DNA from: Vulcanimicrobiota bacterium
Lineage (GTDB): Bacteria > Vulcanimicrobiota > Vulcanimicrobiia > Vulcanimicrobiales > Vulcanimicrobiaceae
Reading direction: 5' to 3'
Assembly: GCA_027306845.1 (NCBI GenBank)
Contig: DAHUYY010000007.1
Coordinates: 1-22,453, forward strand
DNA length: 22,453 nucleotides
Position 1 is the first letter of the stretch. Each line of letters starts with the position of its first letter. The notes below the pieces were generated by a model. That model searched no databases. It had not been told where the DNA came from and saw nothing but the letters and a program-made list of their open reading frames with translations. The position numbers were made by a program, and so were the translations under genes. Positions 1 to 7,165 of the stretch are shown here, piece after piece.

Positions 1-38
1 AAACGGCGACGATCCGCAGAGTCAGGATACCGGTCCCG
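1..38 (+). promoter_or_regulatory. Cobalamin riboswitch, 3' end only (B12 box)
   Basis: Bases 19-36 match the B12-box consensus rAGYCMGgAgaCCkGCcd at about 15 of 18 positions (AGTCAGGATACCGGTCC, 20-36). This block lies near the 3' end of the adenosylcobalamin aptamer. The rest of the aptamer lies before base 1, so only the end is seen. A TonB-dependent receptor and FecCD/BtuD-type ABC genes follow directly, which is the classic setting for this riboswitch and supports vitamin B12 as the transported substrate. Confidence 0.75.
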
Positions 39-80
39 GAGCGTTTTGCATCACCACCTCGCGTTGAAAGGACCGGGTAT
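27..80 (+). promoter_or_regulatory. Predicted ribosome-binding-site-sequestering stem of the riboswitch
   Basis: CCGGTCC (30-36), the end of the B12 box, is perfectly complementary to GGACCGG (70-76). With G77 bulged, ATA (27-29) also pairs with TAT (78-80). This gives a 10-bp stem around a 33-nt loop. The 3' arm contains GGA of the Shine-Dalgarno AAAGGA (67-72) and the first two bases of the ATG at 79. Formation of the stem should block translation initiation and compete with aptamer closure. Whether ligand favours or opposes it cannot be told without the upstream half. Confidence 0.55.
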
Positions 81-1980
81 GCACGCTTCTTTTCGTGCTG
101 TTTCGCGCACGGCGTTGTGCGCGCTTTTTCTCTTCTCCTCGGCGACGATCGCTCGCGCCGCGGTTCCGACTCCCCAACCCTCGGCAACCCCGTTGCCGAC
201 GATCGTGCGAGTCGTCACCGCCGATCGCGCGACCGAACCACTCACGGAGGCCGTCCGTTCGACCTACATCATCACGCGCTCCGAGATCGTCAAGCGTGGA
301 TGGACGAGCGTCGCTCAAGCGCTCTCTTCGATCCCCGGCGCTGTCGTCACGCGTTACGGCCCCGGCGAAGGCGCCTCGATTACGTTGCGCGGAGCAACGG
401 CAGATGAGACGTTGGTGCTTCTCGACGGCACGCCGTTACGCGGCATGCAACTTGGCGCACCCGATCTCTCGACGGTCTCTACCGCAGGGGTCGAACGCAT
501 CGAAGTCGTCGAAGGCGGCGGCTCGACACTCTTCGGCTCCGGCGCGATCGGCGGCGTGATCGACATCATCACCGCACCGCGGCGCCAAACGCGCCTCGAT
601 CTTACAACGGGCTCCTTCGGAACGAACGACCTTCGCATCGATCTGCCCTATGTGAGCCTCGAGCGCTACGTCGCCGCAAACGCTTATACGCTTCCCGACG
701 GCACGAGCCGCACCAATGCCGACGTCGAACGCTCGACGCTTCGAAGCGATTTCACCCATCGGTTCGGCGCGATCGACGCTCGCTTCAATCTCGGCATCAC
801 CTCGCAGCATCTCGGCGTTCCGGGAAATTACGGCAACTACACGCCGACTTCGCGGCAAGATACCGTCGATAGCTATCTGCACGGCCGCTTCGCATACCGC
901 CGCGCGCAGAGCGAGAGCATCGCGCAGATCGCCGCCTCGACGGATGCACTCGCTTATACCTCGTGTATCGGTGCCGGTTGCCAGACCGTCTCGCGCTACG
1001 CAGCGACGAGTTTCAACCTGCGCAACATCGTCCATGCTGCCAACGCCGATCTGCTCTACGGCATCGATCTCTCACGCGGCACCTCGCTGATCGATAACAC
1101 TCCCAGCGGCGTCGCTGCGCCGAGCGTCTCGCAGAGCGCGCTCTACGCACAAGAGCACTGGTTCTCAGGGAAAAACAACTCCTATTACATCGGAATTCGC
1201 GGCGAACGTGACGGAACGGCGGGAAATTCGCTCTCACCGTCGATCGGCGGTCGATTCGCGCTCGGCGGCGACACGCTGTTGCGTGCCAATTTCGCGACGG
1301 CGTTTCGGGCTCCGACGATCTTCGAACTCTACTACCCGTGCCCCGCGGCCTTTCCGTGCTCGAACCCACACCTACAACCCGAGCGCGCGCGCGTCGCCGA
1401 CCTCACGCTCTCGAACGACCGCGTGCTCGGAGGCACTGCGCTTACGTTCTTCGACACGCGCGCCAACAATCTCATCGTCTTCGCGCCGCCGCTCTTTATC
1501 CCCGAGAACGTCGACCAGGCCTCGTTACAGGGGCTCACCGTCACCGCGAAAACACGACGACTCCACGGCATCGGGGTAAACGCATCGCTTACCGATCTCT
1601 ACCGCGCACTCGATCTCACCACCAACGCCCGCAGTTACGGGCGCGGCCCGGTGATCTCGTCGCGCCTAACGCTCGACTATCGCTCGGCAAACCCCACGCT
1701 CCCGGGGCTCCGTTCGTGGGGAATAACGGCGAGCACCGCGGGCCTACGGAACGACCCCGCAAACGAGATCTACTACGACGCAAACGGCAACCCGCACCCG
1801 AACCCGCTCTTCGCACAAGCGGCTGCCTATACCGATCTCTCGGCGTACCTCCGCTTTCGCGTCGCGCACCATGCAACGATAACCCTGCGCGGCGAGAACC
1901 TCGGCAACGAACGGTACGCCCAACTCTCCGGCTATCCGATGCCCGGTCGCAGCTTCTCGGTCGAATTTTCGACCAGGTAA
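79..1980 (+). CDS. btuB: TonB-dependent outer-membrane receptor, BtuB-like (vitamin B12)
   Basis: Outer-membrane gated channel expected to bring cobalamin into the periplasm using TonB energy. The 633-aa product has a signal peptide (about residues 1-27, ending ARA), a proline-rich linker with a TonB-box-like stretch (TIVRVVTA), a plug domain (about 45-165, with ITLRGA and LLDGTP motifs), and then a 22-strand-type barrel ending SVEFSTR. Two close cysteine pairs (CIGAGC and CPAAFPC) probably form disulfides in surface loops. The start is ATG 79 because AAAGGA (67-72) lies 6 nt before it. An in-frame TTG at 46 would place 11 extra residues before the signal peptide. The gene sits just behind a B12 box and 7 nt before a BtuC-type permease. 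TonB-dependent receptors vary in substrate, so the B12 assignment rests on the riboswitch and neighbours. Confidence 0.85.
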   Translation: MHASFRAVSRTALCALFLFSSATIARAAVPTPQPSATPLPTIVRVVTADRATEPLTEAVRSTYIITRSEIVKRGWTSVAQALSSIPGAVVTRYGPGEGASITLRGATADETLVLLDGTPLRGMQLGAPDLSTVSTAGVERIEVVEGGGSTLFGSGAIGGVIDIITAPRRQTRLDLTTGSFGTNDLRIDLPYVSLERYVAANAYTLPDGTSRTNADVERSTLRSDFTHRFGAIDARFNLGITSQHLGVPGNYGNYTPTSRQDTVDSYLHGRFAYRRAQSESIAQIAASTDALAYTSCIGAGCQTVSRYAATSFNLRNIVHAANADLLYGIDLSRGTSLIDNTPSGVAAPSVSQSALYAQEHWFSGKNNSYYIGIRGERDGTAGNSLSPSIGGRFALGGDTLLRANFATAFRAPTIFELYYPCPAAFPCSNPHLQPERARVADLTLSNDRVLGGTALTFFDTRANNLIVFAPPLFIPENVDQASLQGLTVTAKTRRLHGIGVNASLTDLYRALDLTTNARSYGRGPVISSRLTLDYRSANPTLPGLRSWGITASTAGLRNDPANEIYYDANGNPHPNPLFAQAAAYTDLSAYLRFRVAHHATITLRGENLGNERYAQLSGYPMPGRSFSVEFSTR

Positions 1981-1987
1981 CGCGCAG

Positions 1988-2968
1988 GTGCTCTACCGAC
2001 GGCTCCTCCCTCCACTCGCAGCGCTCATCGCTGCGGGTGTTGGGCTCGCCGTCGGTGGCGACGCGCTACCGCTTTCGCAGGTGATGCATGCGCTCGCGAA
2101 TCCGCATGCACGCGACGTCGCACATACGATTTTGTGGCAGCTCCGTCTGCCGCGCGTCCTTTGCGCAGCGCTCGTCGGCGCCGCGCTCGCGCTGGCGGGC
2201 GTGCAATTGCAGGGAATGCTGCGCAATCCGCTCGTCGATCCCTATCTCATCGGTACGAGCGCCGGCGCCGCCGTCGCAATCGCCGTCGCGCTCGCCTTCG
2301 GTATCGCACTCTCGTTTCTCCCCGCACTCGGTTTTCTCGGTGGTCTCGGAGCATCGTTACTCGTCGCCGCACTCGCACGGCGCGGCGGAGGAATCGATGC
2401 GACGCGTCTTATCCTCGCGGGGGTCGCGATCTCTGCGTTGCTCGCCGCTTCGGTCGCGCTGCTCAGCGTGCTCGCACGCAGTGTTTCGTTCCAACTGACT
2501 CTGCAAGCGTGGCTCGTCGGCAGTCTCGCAGGGCGCGGTTGGAGCGATCTTCGCTTCGCCGTTCCATATGCGGTCGTGGGTGCGATCGTCGCGATCGGCA
2601 ACATCCGCGCGCTCGATGCGCTGCGCATCGGTGATGTGCGCGCTCGCGGCATCGGGTTGGATATCGAACGCGCGCAATGGTCGATACTCGGCTCGGCAAC
2701 GCTCCTCACCGCGGCTGCAGTATCGTTAGCCGGAATGGTCGGCTTCGTCGGGCTGATCGTTCCCCACCTCGCGCGCCGAATCGTCGGCAGCGATGCGCGA
2801 GCGCTCTTGCCGGCGAGCGCGTTTCTCGGTGCGGCGATGGCGATCGCCGCCGATGCAATCGCGCGCTCCATCATCGCGCCGCGCGAACTTCCCCTCGGCA
2901 TCGTCCTGGCTTTCGCCGGGATTCCGATTTTCATCATCATCTATCTCCGCCGCGAGCAACGCCGATGA
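1988..2968 (+). CDS. btuC: FecCD/BtuC-family ABC transporter permease
   Basis: Inner-membrane permease of a type II ABC importer; the family moves cobalamin, haem or ferric siderophores from a periplasmic binding protein to the cytoplasm. The 326-aa product is hydrophobic throughout, of usual family length, and fits about ten membrane helices. It carries the family signature GFVGLIVPHLAR near residue 255 and, earlier, the GTSAGAA region. The start is GTG 1988, 7 nt after the receptor stop. The last codon overlaps the ATPase start by 4 nt (ATGA), indicating translational coupling. The riboswitch upstream points to B12; without it, iron-siderophore or haem transport would be equally possible. 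Confidence 0.87.
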   Translation: MLYRRLLPPLAALIAAGVGLAVGGDALPLSQVMHALANPHARDVAHTILWQLRLPRVLCAALVGAALALAGVQLQGMLRNPLVDPYLIGTSAGAAVAIAVALAFGIALSFLPALGFLGGLGASLLVAALARRGGGIDATRLILAGVAISALLAASVALLSVLARSVSFQLTLQAWLVGSLAGRGWSDLRFAVPYAVVGAIVAIGNIRALDALRIGDVRARGIGLDIERAQWSILGSATLLTAAAVSLAGMVGFVGLIVPHLARRIVGSDARALLPASAFLGAAMAIAADAIARSIIAPRELPLGIVLAFAGIPIFIIIYLRREQRR

Positions 2969-3744
2969 TTCGCGCGCGCGGCGTTACGCTACAGCGTGGG
3001 GGAAGACGCGTACTCGCCGGAATCGATTTCGATCTCCGCCCCGGTGAATTCGTCGCGCTCCTCGGCCCCAACGGCGTCGGGAAAACAACGCTGCTCCGCG
3101 CGTGCGCCGGCTTCGACGTACCGGCGGCCGGCAGCATCGATCTCGACGGCACGCCGATTCATCGCCTCGCCGTCGCGCAACGCGCACGACACATCGCGAT
3201 GCTCTCATCCGACGAACTCCTCGCCGACGAACTACGCGTCCGCGACGTCGTGGCAATCGGCCGCTTTCCCCATCGCCCGTGGTGGAGGTTCTCCGCAACC
3301 GAAGAGGACGAACGCGCGATAGCAACCGCCGTCGCCGCAACCCATATCGAAGAGTATCTCGATCGAATTTTTACCCATCTCAGCAGCGGAGAGCAGCAGC
3401 GCGTGTGGATCGCGATGGCGCTCGCTCAGGGCGCCCCGCTCCTTCTGCTTGACGAACCGACGACGCATCTCGACGTGCGCGTCGCCCACAACGTGTTAGC
3501 GCTCTTACGCGAACGAACGAAGACGGGGACGAGCGTTCTCTGCGTTCTCCACGACATCAACGAAGCCGCCGCGGTCGCCGACCGAATCGCGCTCTTGGGA
3601 TGCGGGCGCATGCTCGCGCTCGCGCCTCCGGCCGAAGTACTCGCAAGCCCGCTCCTCGATGAAGCCTACGGCATCGCCATGCATCGGGCTCGTACCGAGG
3701 ACGGCCGCACGATCGTCGTCCCGGCCCCATCTCATCCCGAGTAG
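2965..3744 (+). CDS. btuD: BtuD/FecE-type ABC transporter ATPase
   Basis: Cytoplasmic ATPase that drives the preceding permease. The 259-aa product has Walker A GPNGVGKTT (about 33-41), signature LSSGEQQR, Walker B LLLLDEPTTHLD and switch histidine VLHD, so it should be active. The start is ATG 2965, overlapping the permease stop by 4 nt; the open frame continues further upstream only as a shadow of the permease gene. The last four residues, SHPE, and the stop lie in a copy of the TCATCCCGAGTAGC repeat found again 27 nt downstream, so a repeat seems to have supplied this C-terminus. No BtuF-type binding protein follows, so that subunit must be encoded elsewhere. Confidence 0.88.
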   Translation: MIRARGVTLQRGGRRVLAGIDFDLRPGEFVALLGPNGVGKTTLLRACAGFDVPAAGSIDLDGTPIHRLAVAQRARHIAMLSSDELLADELRVRDVVAIGRFPHRPWWRFSATEEDERAIATAVAATHIEEYLDRIFTHLSSGEQQRVWIAMALAQGAPLLLLDEPTTHLDVRVAHNVLALLRERTKTGTSVLCVLHDINEAAAVADRIALLGCGRMLALAPPAEVLASPLLDEAYGIAMHRARTEDGRTIVVPAPSHPE

Positions 3745-3797
3745 CGGGCTACCCCATGTCATCCCGAGTAGCCGTCGAAGACGGCGTATCGAGGGAG
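3732..3797. repeat. Palindromic TCATCCCGAGTAGC intergenic repeat, possible bidirectional terminator
   Basis: The 14-mer TCATCCCGAGTAGC occurs at 3732-3745, overlapping the end of btuD, and again at 3759-3772. The second copy opens a hairpin: GCCGTC (3771-3776), loop GAA, GACGGC (3780-3785). Beyond a GTA/GTA internal loop, GA pairs with TC (3766-3767 with 3789-3790), and TCCC (3762-3765) pairs with GGGA (3793-3796). It lies between the converging btuD and PP2C genes, where such a structure could end both transcripts, though there is no T tract. It resembles the dispersed TCATCC-type palindromic repeats of many bacterial genomes; other copies cannot be checked here. Confidence 0.6.
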
Positions 3798-3825
3798 CGC
3801 GCAGCTCGCTACGGCGTGAAACTCC

Positions 3826-5190
3826 CTACCCGTCCTGCATTTCGGGAACGTGAATGCGGAACGCAAGAATTGCGACGTCGTCGCGTAGACGTCCGCCGCA
3901 ACGCTCGCGAATGCGCTCGACGATATAATCGGCGAGTGGCTGGGGCTCCTGCGGGCCGACGGCAACGATCGCCATCGCCCCCTCTTCCCCGAGTAAATCG
4001 CCCTCTTTATTGCGCGCTTCGGTCAGTCCGTCGGTCGCAAGCACCAGAGAATCGCCATCGTCGAAAATGACGGTCTTCGTTTCATACGGTTCGAGCAACA
4101 CCCCAATAACCGGTCCGGTAACGCTTAACTGATGCACGTCCGGCCCGTGCCGTACGAATGCGGAATCGTGCCCGGCGCTCGCATAGGTGAGCTCGCCCTT
4201 TGCCGTGTCGAGAATGCCGACGAACATCGAAACAAAGAGATACGGATTCTCGACGGTCTGACCGAATGCGACGTTGAATTCGCTTAAAATCTGTGCGGGG
4301 TCGCGACGACGCAGAGCGATTCCGCGAACGGTGAACTTCACGAATGCGGTGATAACCGCCGCGTCGACACCCTTCCCGCTTACATCCGCGATCAGTACGA
4401 GCGCAAGATCGTTCGATAACCGGTAAACGTCGAAGAGATCGCCGCCGACCGCGGCATGTGCATCGGCCGACTTATACGCGCTCCCGATTTCACAGTTCGG
4501 AAGCGGCACGTGGCTGCTAATGAAGGCGCGCTGGAGAATCTTTGTGACGGTGCGTTCGTCGGCGAGTTGCCGATAGAGACGGGCGCTGTAGAGATTGACG
4601 CCGAGCGCCAAGGCACCAAACGCCAAAAGCCAGAGAGAACGAAGATAGATCGCCGAATCGATCGTCGCTTTCATTTGCGCGTCGAGGAGATCCTCACGAC
4701 GAGCGAGATCGAGCGTGACGCTCCGTTCGTAATTTCCTTCGACCTCTGAAAGAATGCGAATCGACTCTTCAATTTCATCGGTAGGCGCCAGCTGCCCGGC
4801 GAACATCGGCTCGGCAATCTGTTGCCGAAGCACGCGGTCGACGCCGCGGTAAAGGCGCAGTGCCGCCGCAGCATCGGAAAGACGCTCGGCAGCGACGACG
4901 CGCTCGACGTGCTCCAACTGCCGTCGGCGCAGCGCGTCGGCGCGGAGGAACGTTTTCTGAGCGGCGGCGCTCGGCGCACGCCCCTCTATTTGAAGCGCTC
5001 CCACGATATCGACGCGCGAGAGGGCGACGCGGCTCATCAGCATCGCCGCATCGGAAACGGTGTGCTCTCGTGCGAGAATACTCGCAATACGCGCCCGCGT
5101 TACGGTTGCTACGCGCAGCGAGAAAAAGATTGCCGCCGCAATGAAAAGCGTCGAGGCGATCGTTCCCGCAAACCGGATGGTAGGTTTCGT
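3826..5190 (-). CDS. Membrane-anchored SpoIIE/RsbU-type PP2C serine phosphatase with extracytoplasmic sensor region
   Basis: Predicted to dephosphorylate a serine or threonine phosphoprotein, classically an anti-sigma-factor antagonist, in response to a signal outside the membrane. From an ACG start at 5190 the product is 454 aa: a short basic N-terminus, first membrane helix (about 8-27), a helical region of about 140 residues resembling a CHASE3-type sensor, a second helix (about 180-200), and the catalytic domain. Counted from ATG 5043, the metal-site motifs are GGDLFD (200-205), IADVSGKG (218-225), ATDGL (336-340) and DDVA (388-391). GGAGGGG at 5197-5203 lies 6 nt before the ACG. The first in-frame ATG, at 5043, would remove the first helix and leave the sensor region without an export signal. 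No partner anti-sigma or STAS gene lies nearby. The family call is firm; the start is inferred. Confidence 0.85.
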   Translation of the reverse strand, partial: TKPTIRFAGTIASTLFIAAAIFFSLRVATVTRARIASILAREHTVSDAAMLMSRVALSRVDIVGALQIEGRAPSAAAQKTFLRADALRRRQLEHVERVVAAERLSDAAAALRLYRGVDRVLRQQIAEPMFAGQLAPTDEIEESIRILSEVEGNYERSVTLDLARREDLLDAQMKATIDSAIYLRSLWLLAFGALALGVNLYSARLYRQLADERTVTKILQRAFISSHVPLPNCEIGSAYKSADAHAAVGGDLFDVYRLSNDLALVLIADVSGKGVDAAVITAFVKFTVRGIALRRRDPAQILSEFNVAFGQTVENPYLFVSMFVGILDTAKGELTYASAGHDSAFVRHGPDVHQLSVTGPVIGVLLEPYETKTVIFDDGDSLVLATDGLTEARNKEGDLLGEEGAMAIVAVGPQEPQPLADYIVERIRERCGGRLRDDVAILAFRIHVPEMQDG

Positions 5191-5196
5191 AGCGAG

Positions 5197-5203
5197 CCCC
5201 TCC
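5197..5203 (-). promoter_or_regulatory. Strong Shine-Dalgarno before an ACG codon (PP2C gene)
   Basis: On the minus strand GGAGGGG is followed by CTCGCT and then ACG AAA CCT. The same 7-mer with the same 6-nt spacer precedes the ATG of the DUF2721 gene (11587-11593). This is the main evidence that translation of the phosphatase starts at 5190 rather than at the ATG at 5043. Confidence 0.6.
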
Positions 5204-5220
5204 GAAGAGCATCTAGAGTC

Positions 5221-6573
5221 ATGGAAAATTCAGCAATTGAGAGCGTTTTCAAATCCTACGACGTCAGGGGGCTCTTTCCATCCGAGATTAACGTAGAGTT
5301 AGCCTATAAAATCGGCCGCTGCTTCGTTCCGCTCCTCGGGGCGACGCGGATCGTCGTCGGTCGCGATATGCGTCCGAGCGGCGAAGATCTCTTCGCCGCA
5401 CTGGCGCGGGGAGCCACCGAGGCCGGCGCCGACGTTGTTTCGATCGGATTGGTCTCCACCGATGCCCTCTATTTTGCGGTCGGCAAGTACGGCTTCGATG
5501 GCGGCGTAATGATCACCGCATCGCATAACCCGGCACAATATAACGGAATGAAATTTACGCGGTCGGAAGCACAGGCGATATCCTTCGATGGCGGCCTGCG
5601 CGAGATTCGCGACCGCATTCTTGCCGACGATCTTCCCCCGAAAGCTGCAAAGGTGGGAAGCATCTCGGAGCGATTTGTCCTCGACGACTTTGCCGAACAC
5701 GCTTTAAGCTTTGTCGATCGCACGAAAATTAAGCCGTTTAAAATCGCGATCGACGCGGGCAACGGCATGGCCGGGGCAACCGTACCGCACGTTTTCAAAC
5801 ATCTGCCGTGCACCGTCGTACCGCTGTTCTTCGAACTCGACGGCAGCTTTCCCAATCACCCGGCGAGCCCGATCGAGCCGGAAAACATGCTCGATCTGCA
5901 GGCGGCGGTGCGAAAACACGGGTGCGATCTCGGGGTTGCATTCGACGGCGATGCCGACCGCATGTTTTTAGTCGACGAACGCGGCGAACTCATCGATGGG
6001 AGCACCGTCACCGCGCTCGTAGCTATCAGTACGCTCAAACGCTATCCCGGCGCAAAAATTCTCTATAATCTCATTTGCAGCCGCAGCGTTCCCGAACAAA
6101 TTCTCGCGCACGGCGGCGTCCCTATCCGTTCGCAAGTGGGGCACTCGATCATCAAGAAGATCATGCGCGACGATGACGCTGTATTCGGCGGAGAGCATAG
6201 CGGGCATTTCTATTTCCGCGATAACTGGTACGCCGACTCCGGAATGATCGCCCTCATGTCGTGCCTGGAGCTCTTTAGCGAGAGCCCGACGACCGTCAGC
6301 GCGACGATCGCGCCGATCGATACGCGCGCACGTTCCGGCGAGATCAATACCCATGTCGAAAACATTGCGGAGACGCTCGGCCGCCTCGCCGCGGCTCATC
6401 CCGATGCCGAGGTCGACCACCTCGACGGCCTTACCATCGCCTATCCCCACTGGTGGATGAATATCCGGCCCTCGAATACCGAACCCTTACTACGCCTCAA
6501 CGTCGAGGCGGACGACCGTGCGAGCATGGAGCGCGAACGGGACGCCGCTTTAGCGCTCATTCGAGGAAAGTAG
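5221..6573 (+). CDS. manB: Phosphomannomutase/phosphoglucomutase (alpha-D-phosphohexomutase)
   Basis: Interconverts mannose-6-P and mannose-1-P and/or glucose-6-P and glucose-1-P in the cytoplasm, feeding GDP-mannose and UDP-glucose synthesis for surface polysaccharides. The 450-aa product has all four family signatures: the phosphoserine loop TASHNP (99-104, Ser101), the metal loop DGDADR (242-247), the sugar-binding GGEHSGH (323-329) and the phosphate-binding RPSNTEP (416-422). TASHNP favours the PMM/PGM group over GlmM. The start is ATG 5221, fitting the usual beginning before SYDVRG; no good ribosome binding site is seen. It diverges from the PP2C gene with only 30 bp between the two starts, so their promoters must overlap coding sequence. 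A polysaccharide module that could use its products lies further along. Confidence 0.92.
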   Translation: MENSAIESVFKSYDVRGLFPSEINVELAYKIGRCFVPLLGATRIVVGRDMRPSGEDLFAALARGATEAGADVVSIGLVSTDALYFAVGKYGFDGGVMITASHNPAQYNGMKFTRSEAQAISFDGGLREIRDRILADDLPPKAAKVGSISERFVLDDFAEHALSFVDRTKIKPFKIAIDAGNGMAGATVPHVFKHLPCTVVPLFFELDGSFPNHPASPIEPENMLDLQAAVRKHGCDLGVAFDGDADRMFLVDERGELIDGSTVTALVAISTLKRYPGAKILYNLICSRSVPEQILAHGGVPIRSQVGHSIIKKIMRDDDAVFGGEHSGHFYFRDNWYADSGMIALMSCLELFSESPTTVSATIAPIDTRARSGEINTHVENIAETLGRLAAAHPDAEVDHLDGLTIAYPHWWMNIRPSNTEPLLRLNVEADDRASMERERDAALALIRGK

Positions 6574-6599
6574 CGGCGCCGAAACCGCGGCCGCGCTAC
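6570..6599 (+). terminator. GC-rich hairpin at the end of the phosphohexomutase gene
   Basis: GTAGCG..GCCG (6570-6581) is complementary to CGGC..CGCTAC (6588-6599), with a two-base internal mismatch and a short loop; the stem begins at the stop codon. There is no T tract, so it may be a weak or Rho-assisted terminator, or only an mRNA-stabilising stem. Confidence 0.4.
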
Positions 6600-6612
6600 C
6601 GTGGTTGATGCG

Positions 6613-6626
6613 GAGTTACGTACCTC
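6613..6626. promoter_or_regulatory. Near-palindrome upstream of dps, possible operator
   Basis: GAGTTACGTACCTC is symmetric at 12 of 14 positions about its centre and lies 27 nt before the chosen dps start. Dps genes are often controlled by oxidative-stress or iron regulators, so an operator is plausible. The motif matches no known box that can be named. Confidence 0.3.
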
Positions 6627-6653
6627 AGCCAAACCATGAAGGATGACCGTAGA

Positions 6654-7154
6654 ATGACCGCAACCAATTCCTTTCTCCATCGGACCCGCGTCGATCTGCC
6701 CGAGCAAGGCCGCGAACGCCTGATCGCGCTGCTCAACGCGACCCTGGCGACCGCACTCGATTTCAAGACGCAGATCAAGCAGGCGCATTGGAATGTTGCC
6801 GGCCAGCACTTTATCGCGCTCCACGAGTTTTTCGATACCCTTGCCGCCGAGGCGGAGGGCGCGGTCGATCTCATCGCCGAGCGCGTGCTTCAGCTCGGCG
6901 GAACTGCGCTAGGCACCGCCAAGATCGCCGCCGAGCACTCGATTCTCGGCGAGTATCCTCACCACGCCGTCGACGGGAAGCAGCATCTCGAAGCGCTCGC
7001 CGAACGGATGGCGATCTTCGCCAACCATCTCCGCGAACGAATCGATGAGAGCGGCAAGCTCGGGGATCAGGCGACCGCAGATATCTATACCGAACTCTGT
7101 CGGGCCGCCGATAAGAGCCTCTGGATGCTCGAAGCGCATCTACGAACCGCCTAG
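6654..7154 (+). CDS. dps: Dps-family DNA-binding ferritin-like protein
   Basis: Forms a 12-subunit shell that oxidises and stores iron and protects DNA from peroxide damage. From ATG 6654 the product is 166 aa, a normal length. The intersubunit ferroxidase residues are all present with the spacing of Listeria Dps: His45, His57, Asp61, Asp72 and Glu76, in QAHWNVAGQHF and the following HEFFDTL and DLIAERV segments. GAAGGA (6638-6643) precedes ATG 6654 by 10 nt; an earlier ATG at 6636 has no ribosome binding site and would add six residues. The gene is 11 nt before a dynamin-like protein, suggesting co-transcription, perhaps as stress-protection genes. Confidence 0.93.
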   Translation: MTATNSFLHRTRVDLPEQGRERLIALLNATLATALDFKTQIKQAHWNVAGQHFIALHEFFDTLAAEAEGAVDLIAERVLQLGGTALGTAKIAAEHSILGEYPHHAVDGKQHLEALAERMAIFANHLRERIDESGKLGDQATADIYTELCRAADKSLWMLEAHLRTA

Positions 7155-7165
7155 CGACCGCACTT

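Noticed and set aside
46..78. TTG start for the TonB-dependent receptor
   Set aside because: It has no ribosome binding site and adds 11 residues before a good signal peptide; ATG 79 has AAAGGA at 6 nt.
2242..2940. A 232-codon minus-strand frame opposite btuC
   Set aside because: Shadow of the permease; no motif and biased composition.
5197..5212. Phosphatase start at ATG 5212 with a one-base error in the GGGG run at 5197-5200
   Set aside because: Removing one G would join this ATG to the phosphatase frame, but it has no ribosome binding site and lies only 8 nt from the divergent start codon; the ACG at 5190 needs no indel. It remains a secondary possibility.
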